Positions 1-11,835 of a stretch of 64,000 nt of DNA are shown in pieces; the first letter of the stretch is position 1; each line of letters starts with the position of its first letter. A program made the position numbers and the translations under genes. Source of the stretch: Ulota crispa (lineage: Eukaryota > Streptophyta > Bryopsida > Orthotrichales > Orthotrichaceae); the NCBI GenBank assembly GCA_963920765.1, contig OY987247.1:1984001-2048000 (forward strand), given 5' to 3'. The notes beneath the pieces were generated by a model. The model was given only the letters and a program-made list of their open reading frames with translations, made no database searches and had not been told where the DNA came from.

Positions 1-710
1 ATTTCTAAATTTGATTAGAAACAAATCATTGATTATTCGGTAGTGGAATTTATGAAAATGAATGTGGACTTGGACCCAAACTCATTGTATTAATAATGTA
101 GATTTTTAATAAATTTTAACAATAAAACACTTGAAATATCATGAAGTTATTTAAATTAATATCATAAAAATATCAATTTAACCCCTAAAGTCCCAAGCTG
201 CGCTATTATTTTCATTTTTTTGTTCTTAGCTTTACATTCCAAAGACGTGGATTGTAAGTTGGATTTTTTGCAACTTACCTAGAATTTAGTAGTAGGCAAG
301 TTGCGATACTTTCTTTTTTAGTTTAGAATTTTGTTTACAAGTTTTTTCTTGCCTAAGAACTTTTAGATATATGCATGGCAGCTTATTAGGTTATAAATGG
401 CAACTTTTAAATTTAGTTCATATATTCTTCAATTATGTGAAATGGTGATGTCTAACATCAATCTTTCATAGTTGTTTTAGGGTTTAGGGATAATGCTAAA
501 CTTGGACATTTGCAAAGTGTACACTAACAATTTTATTAAGAAGCCATTGAAAAACTATTTAGTACATTTGTACAAGTGCCAAACCCTGCCATGACACAAT
601 AACTACAAGTAGTTGTTTGAGGGAGGGCAAGTGAGTAAAAAGCACATTTACACTTTGCATTATAGCTAGGTGGGGGGAATCAAATATGATTGATGGCTAC
701 TCAAGATATT
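1..710. other. AT-rich intergenic sequence, nothing recognised
   Basis: No open frame with coding character, no RNA gene and no clear terminal inverted repeat was seen before the first foldback element begins at 711. Confidence 0.5.
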
Positions 711-1437
711 TTAACCCCTAAAGGCCCAAGGGCCCTTTTTGGGGACAAATGGAATTTTGGGCATGTACCTATGGCTAAATTACTTTGTGTGATTTTCTAA
801 AACTTTTATAGAAGGTGAGGAATTCAAAGATCTACATGGAAATATAAAAAAATCTTCATTCCAACATTTATTGAAGAAGTTGAAAATGAATAACTGAAAA
901 ATAGGGGACTCCGGGCAGCCCAAAAACTTCTGTAAAAATTGCGTTTTTTTCAAATAAAAATCTGAAATAGATTCTTTAGACTTATATAGACGTGGGGAGC
1001 TTTGAATCATTCAATTCTAATAGATGAGAGGAAAGTTATGAGAAGTTTTAGTTTGCGGGTAGGTGTGATTTTGAGAGAAATCACACCTACCCGCAAACTA
1101 AAACTTCTCATAACTTTCATCTCATCTATTAGAATTGAATGATTCAAAGCTCCCCACGTCTATATAAGTCTAAAGAATCTATTTCAGATTTTTATTTGAA
1201 AAAATGCAATTTCTACAAAAGTTTTTGGGCTGCCTGGAGTCCCTTGTTTTTCAGTTATTCATTTTCAACTTCTTCAATAAATGTTGGAATGAAGATTTTT
1301 TTTATATTTCCACATAGATCTTTGAATTCCTCACCTTCAATAAAAGTTTCAAAAAATCACACAAAGTAGTTTAGCCATAGGTACATGCCTAAAATTCCAT
1401 TTGTCCCCTAAAGGGACAATGGGCCTTTAGGGGTTAA
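711..1437. mobile_element. TTAA-flanked foldback MITE, family TTAA-A
   Basis: This is a near-perfect palindrome of about 727 bp with arms of roughly 360 bp and its centre near 1074. Both ends read TTAACCCCTAAAGG-like inward (right end GGGGTTAA), and TTAA is present at both borders (711-714, 1434-1437). TTAA target duplication plus CCC termini are hallmarks of piggyBac-superfamily elements; the assignment of this non-autonomous element is inference. The arms carry mirror-image 76-codon open frames that come from the palindrome and are not genes. Close relatives lie at 33954-34593 and 36688-37413. Confidence 0.85.
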
Positions 1438-1624
1438 TGTGAAGTCCCATCAACAACAGGGGAGCATGTCAAATTGCACCTCACTTCAAAGGCAATTTTG
1501 CATTTTGAAATTTTGGTTACTTTTTAAATTTTCCTCTTTGTTTTTACCATAGAGTTTTAGCACAACCAAATTTTAGATAGAGATTTTGCTAAATTTAGCC
1601 AAATTTATTACAGCTGGTCACAAG

Positions 1625-2554
1625 TGGCCCCTCGGGGGTCAAGTGGGGTTTCTCAGGGGCCAAGTGGGGTTTCGGACATGTATTTACAACTAAACTGCTT
1701 TGTATGATTTTTTGAATCTTTTATGGAAAATGGGGAATTTAAAGATCTGCATTAGCATCTAATTTTTCTTTATTCCGACATTTATTGAAGAAGTTAAGCA
1801 AGAATTTATCAAAACAAGGGAAGGAGGGGTAGTTTGGGCACATACTTTCCTTTGTAAGTGGGTGTTGACTCCTGAGGGTCAGCCCTTTTGAGCACAAGGT
1901 GTGGACACTTGGGCAAAGGGAAGTGGAGTGGAAGGAACTTGTCTTTGGGGACTTCCAACCCTCTATTACTTTTGCCTCTTGTAAAATTTGGTTCTTTCAT
2001 TTTATAAGAGGTTTATGTATTTGTTTTTTAATTTACTTCTTTTCCAAATCACAGTGGACTAAGTGCACTTGCCATTCACCATTTAGAATGATGTAATTCA
2101 AATAACTAAATTTTACAAAAATCCTCCAATTGTGCCTAGTGTACTTGCAAATTTCAAGACTGTTAGGCATTCAAAGATTTTTGAAGTATGTTTTACACCT
2201 CCAATTCATTTGAAAGTTCTTCCACACATACCTAACTTGGTCTTCCACATGGACACAATAAACCTCAACAATATAGAGCAATTGTTTTATTATATGAGTG
2301 GTCAAAGGCTTTTGAAACTTTGGGCAAAAGGGAAACAAAACTTTTTTTCTTCACTTCAAATGATGATATCTCACTCCTCACCATCTGAAATGACCTAATT
2401 ATTTTCCCATAAGTACCTTGCATAGTCTAGGGCAAGATTCTATAGTTGAATTCTCAAATAATAATTTTTTTCCTACCTTTCTACTCATTCCTCCAAAAGT
2501 GGCAGTTTTTAGTGATTTTCACAAAAAAAAAGGACTTGATCCTTCAGGGGTTAA
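1625..2554. mobile_element. TTAA-A long-form element, left end eroded
   Basis: This copy is collinear with 62142-63083. The left part carries the family block at 1670-1810 and the right end reads CCTTCAGGGGTTAA with TTAA at 2551-2554. The left terminus near 1625 has diverged and shows no clean TTAA. The flanking sequence to the right (2555-2860) is a dispersed repeat also found at 26757-27110. That copy lacks the element and has GGGTCAAG where the element joins here, which roughly marks the empty site. Confidence 0.65.
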
Positions 2555-3470
2555 GTGGTCATTACAAGGGATTTGGACCCAAGAATGGGCCCCTTCCCCA
2601 AAACCATGGGAACTTTGGGCCCATTCCCCCAAACCATGTGAACACTTCCACATGGGCAGGCTGACCTGGTTAAAGCTTGACCATGTCAAATGATACAATT
2701 AAAAGAGAAAATTATTTATTGTTATTATTATTTTTACTCTTTTCTAACAACTAATAGGGGTTGGTTCTCAGCATTGGAAACAACCAAACTTGCAGCCCCT
2801 TGGAAGGCTCAAATTCTTCCTAATGTGAATTCGCTCCTAAGATGATTTTGGGCAATTCACACAAGGACTCATGTCCGAGATCTTCAAGTCTCAATTCTAT
2901 ACTAAACCCCAAATTTATTGAATTGTAAAGGAATGTTGTGAAACGTTCCAAAAAGAAAAATAAAATAAATTTTTTCTTGGCTTCTTAGTCTCAACAATTT
3001 TTTTTTGCAAAGCTCAAATGTTTTGTGCCTTAGGAGTTGAATTTTCACTTTTGCTATCCAACTATTGTGGGGAAGTCCTACTTTCTTGACATCCACATCC
3101 CAGTCTTTTTTCTTGGCTCATGTATGCATTTCTATGTGAACAAGGGCTTTGCACTTGGGACATAAGCTTAGTTTGAAATTGTAAATCCCAATTAATTGAC
3201 AACAGAGAACCCACTTATCAAAGGAAAACACTAAAACTAGCTTAGGTCTTCATTGCTCTAATAACCTTTATGGGGATTAATGTGAAAAGGCTAAGCTCTT
3301 TCACATGGAAAAAATGTAAGTTTTAAAACTTACCATTGGGAGATTAAACTTGGCAAAATTTCAAATTTGCATACAAATTTAAAAATCTTGATTAGTTTAG
3401 GAACCTTGGAAGGGAATAAAAACAACCAATTCCAAAACAGGGATAGATTCTTACTTGCTTTTTTAGCCTT
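2555..3470. repeat. Dispersed repeat, then unassigned AT-rich DNA
   Basis: Positions 2555-2860 match 26757-27110: both contain a GGGCCCCTTCCCC-like block, a CCATGGGAACTTTGGG block, CTTCCACATGGGCAG, and later an ATAGGGGYTGGTTC block. Nothing was recognised from 2860 to 3470. Confidence 0.55.
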
Positions 3471-3847
3471 ATTTGTAAATAGAACTGATATATGTACCAC
3501 ACTCTTTTTACTATTCTTCATCACTTGCTATACATAGCATGTATTTATGATATTATAGTAGGTGTGGACCATGGACGGAACATCACTACATTGAAAATAC
3601 AACGTGATATGGAAATTGTAACTTTAATTTTGTTTTTCAACTCTAGATCCTACTCACATCATCAATTAAAAAATCTAAATTGTGCTAAACTTAATTTAGA
3701 TATTTGATTTATACTATAAGTTGGATTTAGAATTTAAACCAAAGTTGAAATTACAACTTTCATGTCAAGTTGTATATTCAATTTAGTGATGCTATGTCTG
3801 TGCTCCACACCTACTATAATATCATAATTATTAACCATATATAGTAA

Positions 3848-4478
3848 GGGCGGCTTCACACTATGGCCAAAGGTCAAGAGGCTATCGGTCTACACCAATG
3901 AGATTGTGAGAAACCCAAAGTCCGGCCACTCAACCCTTCACACTAGTGGCCAAACTCCAAAGGCCGTCATCCTCCAAATGTCTACATGGCAGCACTTTAT
4001 CATCCAAGGTTGACGGCCTCTCGGCAATAGTTTGGGTTAAGCAAAAATGGAGACCCAAACTATGGTTGAGAGGCCGTCACATTGTTTTCATAAAATAATC
4101 AAAAGCTTACAAGATCTTGGCCATTGGATTTGGAAGGTCTCATAAATGCTATGGCTTTGGACTTTGGGCTTGACCTTTGGAGGCTTCGTATATGGCCATT
4201 CAAGTTGAGAGGCCATGAAAGTTTATGACTTTGGACTTTGGGCTTGGCCTTTGGAGGCTTCACACTATGGCCATTCAAGTTGAGAGTCCGTGGAAGCTCA
4301 TTGCCAAAAGTTTGGCTTTTGGGCTTGGCCTTTGGAGGCTTCACACTAAAGTTGACCAAAGGTGTCAAAAACAATATTTTAATACCTATTTTCAGCTCAT
4401 TTTATTAACCTCTCACCAAAGTTTGGCCACTCAATCCCACAATCTCTCGACTTGGCCAGTCATAGTGTGAAGCCGCCC
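3848..4478. mobile_element. PIF/Harbinger-like element with TAA duplication, nested in MU-F
   Basis: Terminal inverted repeats begin GGGCGGCTTCACACTATGGCC; the right end is the reverse complement with small changes. TAA flanks both sides (3845-3847 and 4479-4481). A 3-bp TWA duplication with GGGC-type ends is the PIF/Harbinger signature. The interior holds about three tandem units of 75-81 bp (4099-4374) built around CTTTGGGCTTGGCCTTTGGAG-type text, which creates a repetitive but non-genic open frame on the minus strand. No transposase is present. Confidence 0.75.
4099..4374. repeat. Short tandem repeat inside the PIF-like element, about 3 units of 75-81 bp
   Basis: Three diverged units each contain a GGGCTTGRCCTTTGGAGGC block followed by a TATGGCCATTCAAGTTGAGAG-like block. 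In the reverse frame this reads as PKAKPK repeats of 25-27 residues, a by-product of the tandem structure. Confidence 0.7.
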
Positions 4479-4535
4479 TAAGTGTGGTAGAATAGTAAAA
4501 AGGATTTGGTACACATATCAGTTTCCATTTTTAAA

Positions 4536-5425
4536 ATGGCTGAGCTTTTTCGTGTTGACCCCACGAAGAGGCTGTCAGAGCAATTAATACCAGAGTGAAG
4601 TTTTTGTGTTTTTCGATTATCAGCGTCTCTACCAATCAAGTTCTGAGAACTCATTGGCACTTGGTGCTTCGTGTAAACCGCCTCTTGGAGAAGGGGCAGG
4701 TTTTGGCTCTTAGCAAATTCATCAGAGTTCATCATCATAGTATCACGTGGTACACAACTACACATCATATTTTATAGGTTTATCTAAGCAGAAGAGTTAA
4801 ACCGCCATCTAGGAATAAACATTATCGGAATATTTTTGATTTTGAAAATCAGTATGAAATCCTTTTCTATCCAGAAAGTTGTGTTTTGTAATTTGGGATG
4901 TGCTCCGAAAATCTGGCTGTCAACTTACTACAGGAGAGTGGAAGACCGCCTGCCCAAACCGAAAACTGTGGCATACAACGAGGAACAAAAAATAGCCACA
5001 ACTGGGATAACTTTCCCTATTCAGCGGCCATTTTGTATCTAAACCGACCCTTGTAGATTCTTGCCCTCGGAATGTGGATTTCATTTTCCAGGCTACACCA
5101 AATAGTGCATTTAGGAATTTTAGGTTGCCCCTTACTAATTTCTTGACATTTCACACTACAGTATTTAAATATTTACTCTGACTGCAGTAGTTCTGATCAA
5201 TAATGATTTTGATAAACAATGGACAGAGGAAGGAGAGGTTGGGTGTAGCAATAAATGTCAAAGTCAAGAAGCAAGGAAGTTAGAATTTTAAACAAAATCA
5301 ATAATTACTGTAGCATAAAAAGAGTTGCATGCTCCTCCAAGTAGCCAAGGGTGAGGCATGAGGTAACTTTGCCAAGGTAAGGCATCCTAAATGCACTTTT
5401 TAATGTAGGTATAATAGCTACGATG
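4536..5425. repeat. Unassigned sequence with a block shared with 30067-30130
   Basis: Positions 5105-5170 (AAATAGTGCATTTAGG ... TTGACATTTCACACTA) recur at about 30067-30130, in both cases downstream of a MU-F copy, so the two loci may share an older repeat. Base composition at 4550-5110 is less AT-rich than the surroundings, but no convincing coding frame was found. Confidence 0.4.
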
Positions 5426-5897
5426 AGAGCATCTCCACCCTTCCTTGCCACATGGAGCATGCAAGGGACGGTTTGAAGCCCTGATTTCCTTAACATCAAT
5501 GGATATGAGTCCAAGAGCCAATCTTCCTTGTCACCCATGCTTGTCATGGGATGCTAGTGGGACCATTGATTGAGTGTTATCAAAATCTTCTTTGCTTTGA
5601 CAAAACAACAATTGAAGAAGCATGAAGAGCAAACTAACTCATATGTGCTATGTGCAACAACAATGAGTGGCCACCTTACAAAAAAAGACCAACCTACAAG
5701 AATAGAAGCAAACATTGAACACACTAAAATTTGAAAACAACACTAAAATTTGTTGTCTTGGAAGCGGAGATTGACAAGACCTGCCACTTTTTTGTGTTTG
5801 ACAAGCTCTTGTTGGATCCCAATTTGCAAGCCGACCAAGGCTGGACCTAATATTTGGCCGTAAGGCCAAGAACGGCCAAGAAGGGTAGAGATGCTCT
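5426..5897. mobile_element. MITE with AGAGCATCTC termini
   Basis: The ends are inverted copies of about 24 bp: AGAGCATCTCCACCCTTCC at the left, and the reverse complement of AGAGCATCTCTACCCTTC at the right. No clear target duplication could be read. The same ends bound 41924-42325, and a lone right end lies near 31530. GAGCATCTCC-type termini occur on many plant MITEs; I do not assign a superfamily. Confidence 0.65.
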
Positions 5898-6234
5898 GAA
5901 CTGACTATAGTGCATAGATTTTTTTTTATGGAACTTGGTGAACTTCTGTTTCTGTTTGGATTTACTTGGTTATTTTTTTGTGATCCGTTATGTACAAAGT
6001 TTATCTTTTTTGGGTCAATCAATGACCTCTTAAAGGGTTTTATGCTCGGTTAATATCCTAAATTTCAAATTTTGATTTGGTGGAAATTCGAATTTTAGTA
6101 TTCTCTATATATTTTTTGATTAATTAATTGATTTTTTATAATTTGATGAAGTTTGTTGCAGATTTCAAATGCTCAAAGATTCTTGGCTAGATTTGATAAA
6201 GGCTAGGCCTCATTGTCTTGGGTCCAAGGATTTA

Positions 6235-6388
6235 CACTACAAGAAAACGATGTCAATTTGTTCTTTTTTTTTGTAGATTTGGACATGTTGATTCGAACGT
6301 TTTTTTGTCAATATTGACATTTTTTAGTCAACTCAGATAGGTTTTGTAAATTCGGACCTGTTGATTTGGACATTGTTTTCTTGTAGTG
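6235..6388. mobile_element. CACTA-type MITE, 154 bp
   Basis: It starts CACTACAAGAAAAC and ends with the reverse complement (GTTTTCTTGTAGTG). CACTACAAGAAAA is the well-known terminal sequence of plant CACTA (En/Spm-like) elements. The flanking triplets are TTA and TTG (2 of 3 identical), compatible with the 3-bp duplication of the superfamily. The interior is too short for any gene. A second copy with a perfect duplication lies at 43913-44062. Confidence 0.85.
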
Positions 6389-7428
6389 TTGGCTTTCAAA
6401 AAATGCTAGGATCCCAAGTTGGGAGTTCATTCATTCTTTTGGAATCTAGTTAGTACATCAATGAAACATGCAAAACAAATCTTGGTACATGAAGCTCCCT
6501 CAATTTTTTTTTTTTGCACTCTTCCTTTGAATTAGAGGTTAAATATATCTCCAAATTAAGATATAGGAGTTTAAACTTGAAACTAGTTTTCCAAAGAGAA
6601 ATTGCATCATAAATTATATTGTCAATTTTTTATCCATTCCCTCCAAAAAAATTCTTATAAATGCTTTTAGATTTTTGATGCAAGTTCATATTAACCCTAA
6701 TTGTCAAAATTTGGATTAATAATGGTTCACAAGCTATTAATGCTTTGAACTCTACCCTATTTAACTAACACAAAAAGGTTAGGATAGTGTGTTTGAAGAT
6801 TATGACGCCAAGTAATCATGCCCCACAAATCCTTGAAGTTTTTTTCAAATTACACTTTGGTGGCTTGAAGTTTAAAGTCAAATAGATATTGCTAGATAAC
6901 ATAAATTTCTACAAGAAAAAGGTAAATTTTACCTTTAATTTTCCTCTTTTGCCCACAATAAACAACCCATTGATTTAACTTTGCACAATTCCAACTTTTT
7001 GAACTCACTTGCTTAGTATTTGGAAGGGGTTGATTTATTTGAATGGAGTCCCTGGTTTACAAGGCTTTTCTGAGAAAGAAGGATTATGACAACATCAATG
7101 AATTGTTTTGTATCATAGCTCCAAATGGCCAAGGATTATTTTTCTCACATGCTCATAAGGCTGCTGGTTTCTATTAGGAAGGTCATGAAATTTCCTTACC
7201 CTGCACAAGTTCATAGGTTGATTTCTAGCATTTTTTAAAATTCAATTCCACTCATTTCCTCATTTTTAAGTACAAGTTTGGTTGAATATCTACAAGATTA
7301 AGATCTAAGTCAATTGATTTCTTTGAACCATGTTTTAAGGTTGGAAGTACATCCTCCATTTTTCGTTTTTTCAGTAATTGTCAAAAAGAACTTGGCTAGC
7401 ATGTAATTAAAACTAAATTCTCCCTTTA
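6389..7428. other. AT-rich intergenic sequence, nothing recognised
   Basis: No coding frame, RNA gene or paired termini were seen. Confidence 0.45.
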
Positions 7429-7881
7429 AGGTAGAAGCACCCCTCACCGTTAGTGTTCCCATCCCTCATACCTATTTGTGTCACTGATGTTAGTGATTGA
7501 CAATTAAAAAAAAAAAAAATGAACTTATGAGTGACAAAATGATGTTATGGGTGATAAGGTGATGGTTATGGGTGACAAATTGATGGTTTTTGGTGATTGG
7601 CATGACGATTTTGAGTGTCCCATCTCACTATTCAAGAAACTCCTCAAGTTGGTATTATGAGAGAGTGAGCACACTAAAGACATCTCCTACACACAACTAT
7701 ACATTTTCAGTGATTTAGGACTTGAAAAATCTTTGTGAAAATTGCTTGCAATTAAAACTTTCAAGTTGATGTCAATATTTTTAATTTCCTCTTCCTAATA
7801 TAACATTAAGTTTTTCAAAGTTCATCAACTAATTTTCCTACTCCAAAACCCTTAGTTTCATGCTTATGGGTGCTCCTACCT
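7429..7881. mobile_element. TA-flanked MITE, family TA-N (AGGTAG ends)
   Basis: The ends read AGGTAGAAGCACCCCTCACCG at the left and GGGTGCTCCTACCT at the right, with TA outside each end. Five copies in the window share the outward TA plus AGGTAG/AGGTGG: this one, 8996-9310, 10491-10855, 21466-21765 and 24012-24420. TA duplication suggests Tc1/mariner-type transposition, but the terminal sequence alone does not prove the superfamily. Confidence 0.7.
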
Positions 7882-8995
7882 TACATAGGAACTGACCCTT
7901 TCAGGCCCCTCTCCGTCTGTCAGCTTGGATGAATGGGGTTTGAGGCTCTATCCTTTACACATCCATGTTTTTAGATCAAGGTGGAAAATGTTTGCAATTA
8001 ATACGCTGTCCCCTATTTTTGCAGTGTTCAATTATTTCCTCCTTTGGGGTTTTAGGCTAAATTGAGGTCTCTAAATATAAATGTGAAGTTAAAATTTCCA
8101 AATTCAATCTTATGATGATAAATCTCTAGCAATATTGTTCTATATAATTACATTTTTGTATCAAATAAATATGTCAACTTGTGAATTGCACTAGTTTTTA
8201 GAGATGTGTTTTTTTTCTGTTTTTTTAGTGGTTGTCAACAAAACTAAAGCCTTTCAATCCACCCCTTGAACTTCTTTGATTTTTGATATTTCTTATGAAA
8301 ATTTAGTTTGCAGAAAACTTCAAAGTAGTGAATTTCAAGCACATGCTTGTAATGCAAGTCCATGTAGGGTATGTTTCATGTCTTCATTAACCTTGAAAAG
8401 TTGTGAAGATAAACCTAACATGATTTAAAGCATGTTGAACAAATCTCCTCAGCATGCATAATGCAAAAACTTTTCAAAACATGCAATCAAAGGGACTTAA
8501 ATTTTTTTAACAAAGATAAAAAAAATTGTCATTCTAACTTTAGATGATCATATCTCTCAATTCATACAGTCAAACATCACAAAACTTTTAGTATATCCTC
8601 ATGCATAAGTTTAATGCAAGATGTAACGGTTGGATTTGTGAAAATTAGTAAAATACTTGTTCTTAGGGTCAAATGATTAGAAATGAGAATTTTGTGTGTT
8701 TTCGAGAAAATAATAATGGACTTGGTCATTTCGGGATTAATAACCATAAACCTAGAAGTTGAACAAACCAAGCTCATTGCAAAACGTACTATGAAAGCAC
8801 CAGAAATTTTTCATCTAGACTTTAGTTGATTTACACACATTCCATCAAGGGTAAATAGTTTCCCACTTTAGAAGGCTCTTCAAATCAAGTCAAAAAGAAA
8901 AATTAGCTTAGTAAGGGATGGAGTGATTGCTGTGCTTTGTTGTACTTTCAGTTGATTTTATTTTTAGGCTTTATGCAAAGAATTTTCTAGATGTA
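7882..8995. repeat. Partial family-J element, then unassigned sequence
   Basis: From about 7888 to 8140 the sequence (GGAACTGACCC ... GGATGAATGG ... TCTCTAAATATAAATGTGAA) matches the left half of the family-J elements at 55720-56558. Its right end was not found. The stretch 8400-8990 resembles the region 21290-21460 that precedes another TA-N copy, so a larger, older repeat may contain both. Confidence 0.4.
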
Positions 8996-9310
8996 AGGTA
9001 GGAACACCCGTAAGCGTCAGTGTCCCCATAATTGTCACCTCTGAAATCTTGGAAAATTTGTGAAAAATGAATAGATGTAACTGTAAGGATGTACAACATG
9101 TGAACATGAAACCTTAATGTTGGTTATGGGTGCAAAGACAATTAGTTTTTTTAAAATTCACAACTTATTCTCAGAGTATCCAAATAATACATTCAAAAGT
9201 GCAAATTCATTATTTTTCTGTTCCTAATAGGATCCTATAGTTTGTTAGTTGTTTACTAATAGTCATCATGTTCAAAACCCTTAGTTTGACGTTTATGGGT
9301 GCTTGTACCT
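8996..9310. mobile_element. TA-flanked MITE, family TA-N, 315 bp
   Basis: The left end is AGGTAGGAACACCC after TA; the right end is GGGTGCTTGTACCT followed by CA, a decayed TA. It is collinear in inverse orientation with 21466-21765, sharing blocks around ACAACATGTGAAC and GAAACCTTAATGTTGG. Confidence 0.65.
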
Positions 9311-9750
9311 CAAGGGAAGTTTGGGAAGAGGGTTGTTAATAATTGATAAGATTTGTTTAAATCAATCAGAGCCAACGAAGTTTTTTTCTTGTGCTTTCAC
9401 CATACAATTAGCGTTTTTGCAAACGTTACCTACTTAAACGTTAGATCTTTACAAGTGTTACAACAATCTCTACCTTCTACTTGGAAGAACAAAAAATGTT
9501 TCAGAGTTAAGTGTCAACTTTGTTAATATATATACTCTTTAAATAATTCCGATGGATAAGTATTAGGCAAAACATACTCGTGTATGTTTGTCATCCAATT
9601 AATGCTAAAATTGTCATTCAATAAAAATTAGGTGATCCTTCCTCTTTCACAACCACGGGATTTTTAAAATCATTGTGCAACTATAAACCACATGATTTAC
9701 ATGAAACATTTCCTATTTATGAAGAAGGATCGCAAAGAGAGGTGGATCTT

Positions 9751-10403
9751 TTAACCCAAAAGCGTCATTGGGAACAAAAACTGTCCTTGATCAATTTCTG
9801 AAGTTAAATAAAACCCAACCAAATTACTATTTTTAGTAGTTTATATTTTTGAATTTTTTTTTTGAAGCTTAGTTTTGAATTCAATAATTTGATTTTGCAA
9901 ATGATTGATTATGATTTTTCTACTCAAGATTTAGTGCATGGGTGTTCATTGCAATCTTGACTCTATGTAGTGTTGAGGGCTCTTGGGAATGAGCCTCAAA
10001 TACATTAAATCTTTAAGAAAAAATCACATTAGAAATTCATTTAAAAAAATTGTAGAGTAAATTTTGAGAAGTCATAAATTGGTTGGGGTTATGTATTTTA
10101 GGCCCTTTAACCTCATATTTTTTGGGTGACCAACTTTTTTGATTTGACATGTGAAAAGAAGATTGAAAAACTTCAAATCACTTTCAGAGTTTTAACACCC
10201 TCATGATTAAACATTATAATCTTTCAATCCACAAGAGATATTGTTGTGTTTTCTTTTCTAATGAGATCTCTAACATATCTAGTTTGATTTTATATGGTTA
10301 CAATTCAAAAAGAATTGATACAACTTATCAAAATGTTAGCTTTTTGTTCAAATTAGAGCAAATTCCTAGAAGCCCTAGAAATGCAATGTCACTTTGGGGT
10401 TAA
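9751..10403. mobile_element. TTAA-flanked element, family TTAA-C, 653 bp
   Basis: TTAA stands at both ends (9751-9754, 10400-10403). The body matches 44902-45554 (also 653 bp, reverse orientation), 39031-39580 and the partial copy at 63472. The shared blocks include ATTCAAGATTT, GGCTCTTGG..ATGAG, AACACCCTC and ATTATAATCTTTCAATCC. The terminal GCC-rich segment has drifted here. Confidence 0.7.
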
Positions 10404-10490
10404 GGAGATGGAGAAGAGGAATAATACAAGGGCAATGTGAGAGGGTGAAAAAGAGTAGAGGAATTTTTTGATTGAAAAAAGAAAGCAGTA

Positions 10491-10855
10491 AGGTAGAAAT
10501 ACCATAAACAATTACTACCCGGTAATGGCAAAGTAGACTTGTTCTTAAACCAACAAGAGGTGGTTTTGAAAAAGATTTCAGGAAGATGCTTTTTCCTTGC
10601 ATTTAATTGGATTAAACTTGTTTTGAAACAAGGTTCTAGAGATAGTTATTTAAGGTGCACCTATGAAACCAAAATTAGTCCAAACCTGAAATCCACATTT
10701 ATATTGCATAAAATATTCATTCTTTTTTTTCTTTTTTCTTTTTTCTTTCTTATCCTTGTTTCTCCACAGATTGAGCTTAATTTCTCAAGAAATTCCCCAT
10801 ATCTTACAGGCTAAAGTGCCTTGCCTTATTTTAACCATTTATGGTATTTCTACCT
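10491..10855. mobile_element. TA-flanked MITE, family TA-N, 365 bp
   Basis: Inverted ends AGGTAGAAATACCATAAA and the reverse complement ATGGTATTTCTACCT are each bordered by TA (10489-10490, 10856-10857). The terminal repeat continues with few mismatches for at least 17 bp. No coding capacity. Confidence 0.7.
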
Positions 10856-10857
10856 TA

Positions 10858-11493
10858 GAGTAATGAAAGATGACAAGAGACTGGAGCAAAGCTGAGGTGA
10901 CAAAAAGAGGGAACAGAGTTGTGCTCTATTGAATCAATGTGGAGGTGAGTTTTCAAAAAATGACATGCTTACATCTCTAAAACCTTGTTTTCCTTTATGG
11001 GTACCGCATAATAGATATTTTATTGTTTTATAAAAAAGATAGAAAACAGTATTTTCTCCTGTATGAAAAGTGTCCAATTCTATCAAATGTAGCCATCGTA
11101 AACTAATTTAAGATCTCTAGTTCCAAATATGAATTCAAACCTTTTCAGATCAATCTACCATGTTAGAATTTCTAAACATAAAAGTTTGTCCCAGGTGAAA
11201 ATTCTGAAATTTTCACCTTAGAGTCCATATAAAGGAGAGGAAGTTTTTGGGAAAGACAAAGGCAGGCTATTTGTTACCAAAAAGCCCACTTTCAAAATTA
11301 CACTATTGCTCACAGGGAACAAAGTAAGTGGCAAGAAAGGGAGATGTTAGGATAAGAGTTGTAAGAGACAAGTTAATTTGGAGAAGGGGTGCAAACAAGA
11401 GAATTGGAGGCTTTTATTTATTTTTTCTCACTTGTTGTAAATGAATGATACAACCATTCTAACCAAAAATTGGATGCCAATATACTTCAAAAT
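10858..11493. other. Intergenic sequence, nothing recognised
   Basis: Purine-rich patches occur around 11300-11400, but there is no recognisable gene or paired repeat. Confidence 0.4.
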
Positions 11494-11835
11494 AATGCCA
11501 TATTAGGTGAATTGGGCCAAACCTTACAAAGTGGGACTTCTGGTTTTTTTTCTAGAGAACCCCATATTCATTCAATTGGGAATCCATTGACTGTTTTCCA
11601 ATGAAATGAGATATACATCTTCCAGAAATATGCTCTTTTTGGACAGAACTCGGGACACAAAGTTCATTACCTTCTGAAAATTTGGACAGAAAGTTCATTA
11701 ACTTTTGATATTTTGGACATAGTTCATTAGCTAGGTTTGAGGCAACCTCCTCAATTCAAATTGAGGTAACTGTTTTGGATTGAAGTGAGGTACAAAATGA
11801 TACACCCGTTTTTCCCAATTTACCTAATATGGTGT
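11494..11835. mobile_element. Short element, family HH (CCATATTAGGTRAATTGGG ends)
   Basis: Both ends carry inverted CCATATTAGGTGAATTGGG-like sequence (left near 11496, right near 11832). The same ends bound 16776-17471. I cannot place the family. The target duplication at this copy is unclear. Confidence 0.6.

Larger units (their letters stand above)
3480..4526. mobile_element. Foldback element, family MU-F, interrupted by a PIF-like insertion
   Basis: The outer arms are inverted copies of a sequence starting GGAAACTGATATATGTACC (the left end is slightly mutated). The flanks ATTTGTAAA (3471-3479) and ATTTTTAAA (4527-4535) match at 8 of 9 bases. A 9-bp duplication is typical of Mutator-like elements. 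A second element (3848-4478) sits inside. Removing it restores a palindrome like the uninterrupted copy at 56733-57144. Another copy, also interrupted, spans 27832-29395. Confidence 0.75.

Noticed and set aside
780-1369. Mirror-image 76-codon open frames at 780-1010 (minus) and 1139-1369 (plus) with nearly the same peptide
   Set aside because: They are the two arms of a palindromic MITE; the same happens at 36801-36986/37115-37300. No coding signature beyond the palindrome.
4099-4374. Minus-strand frame with PKAKPK repeats
   Set aside because: It arises from the 75-81 bp tandem repeat within a PIF-like element; not a plausible gene.
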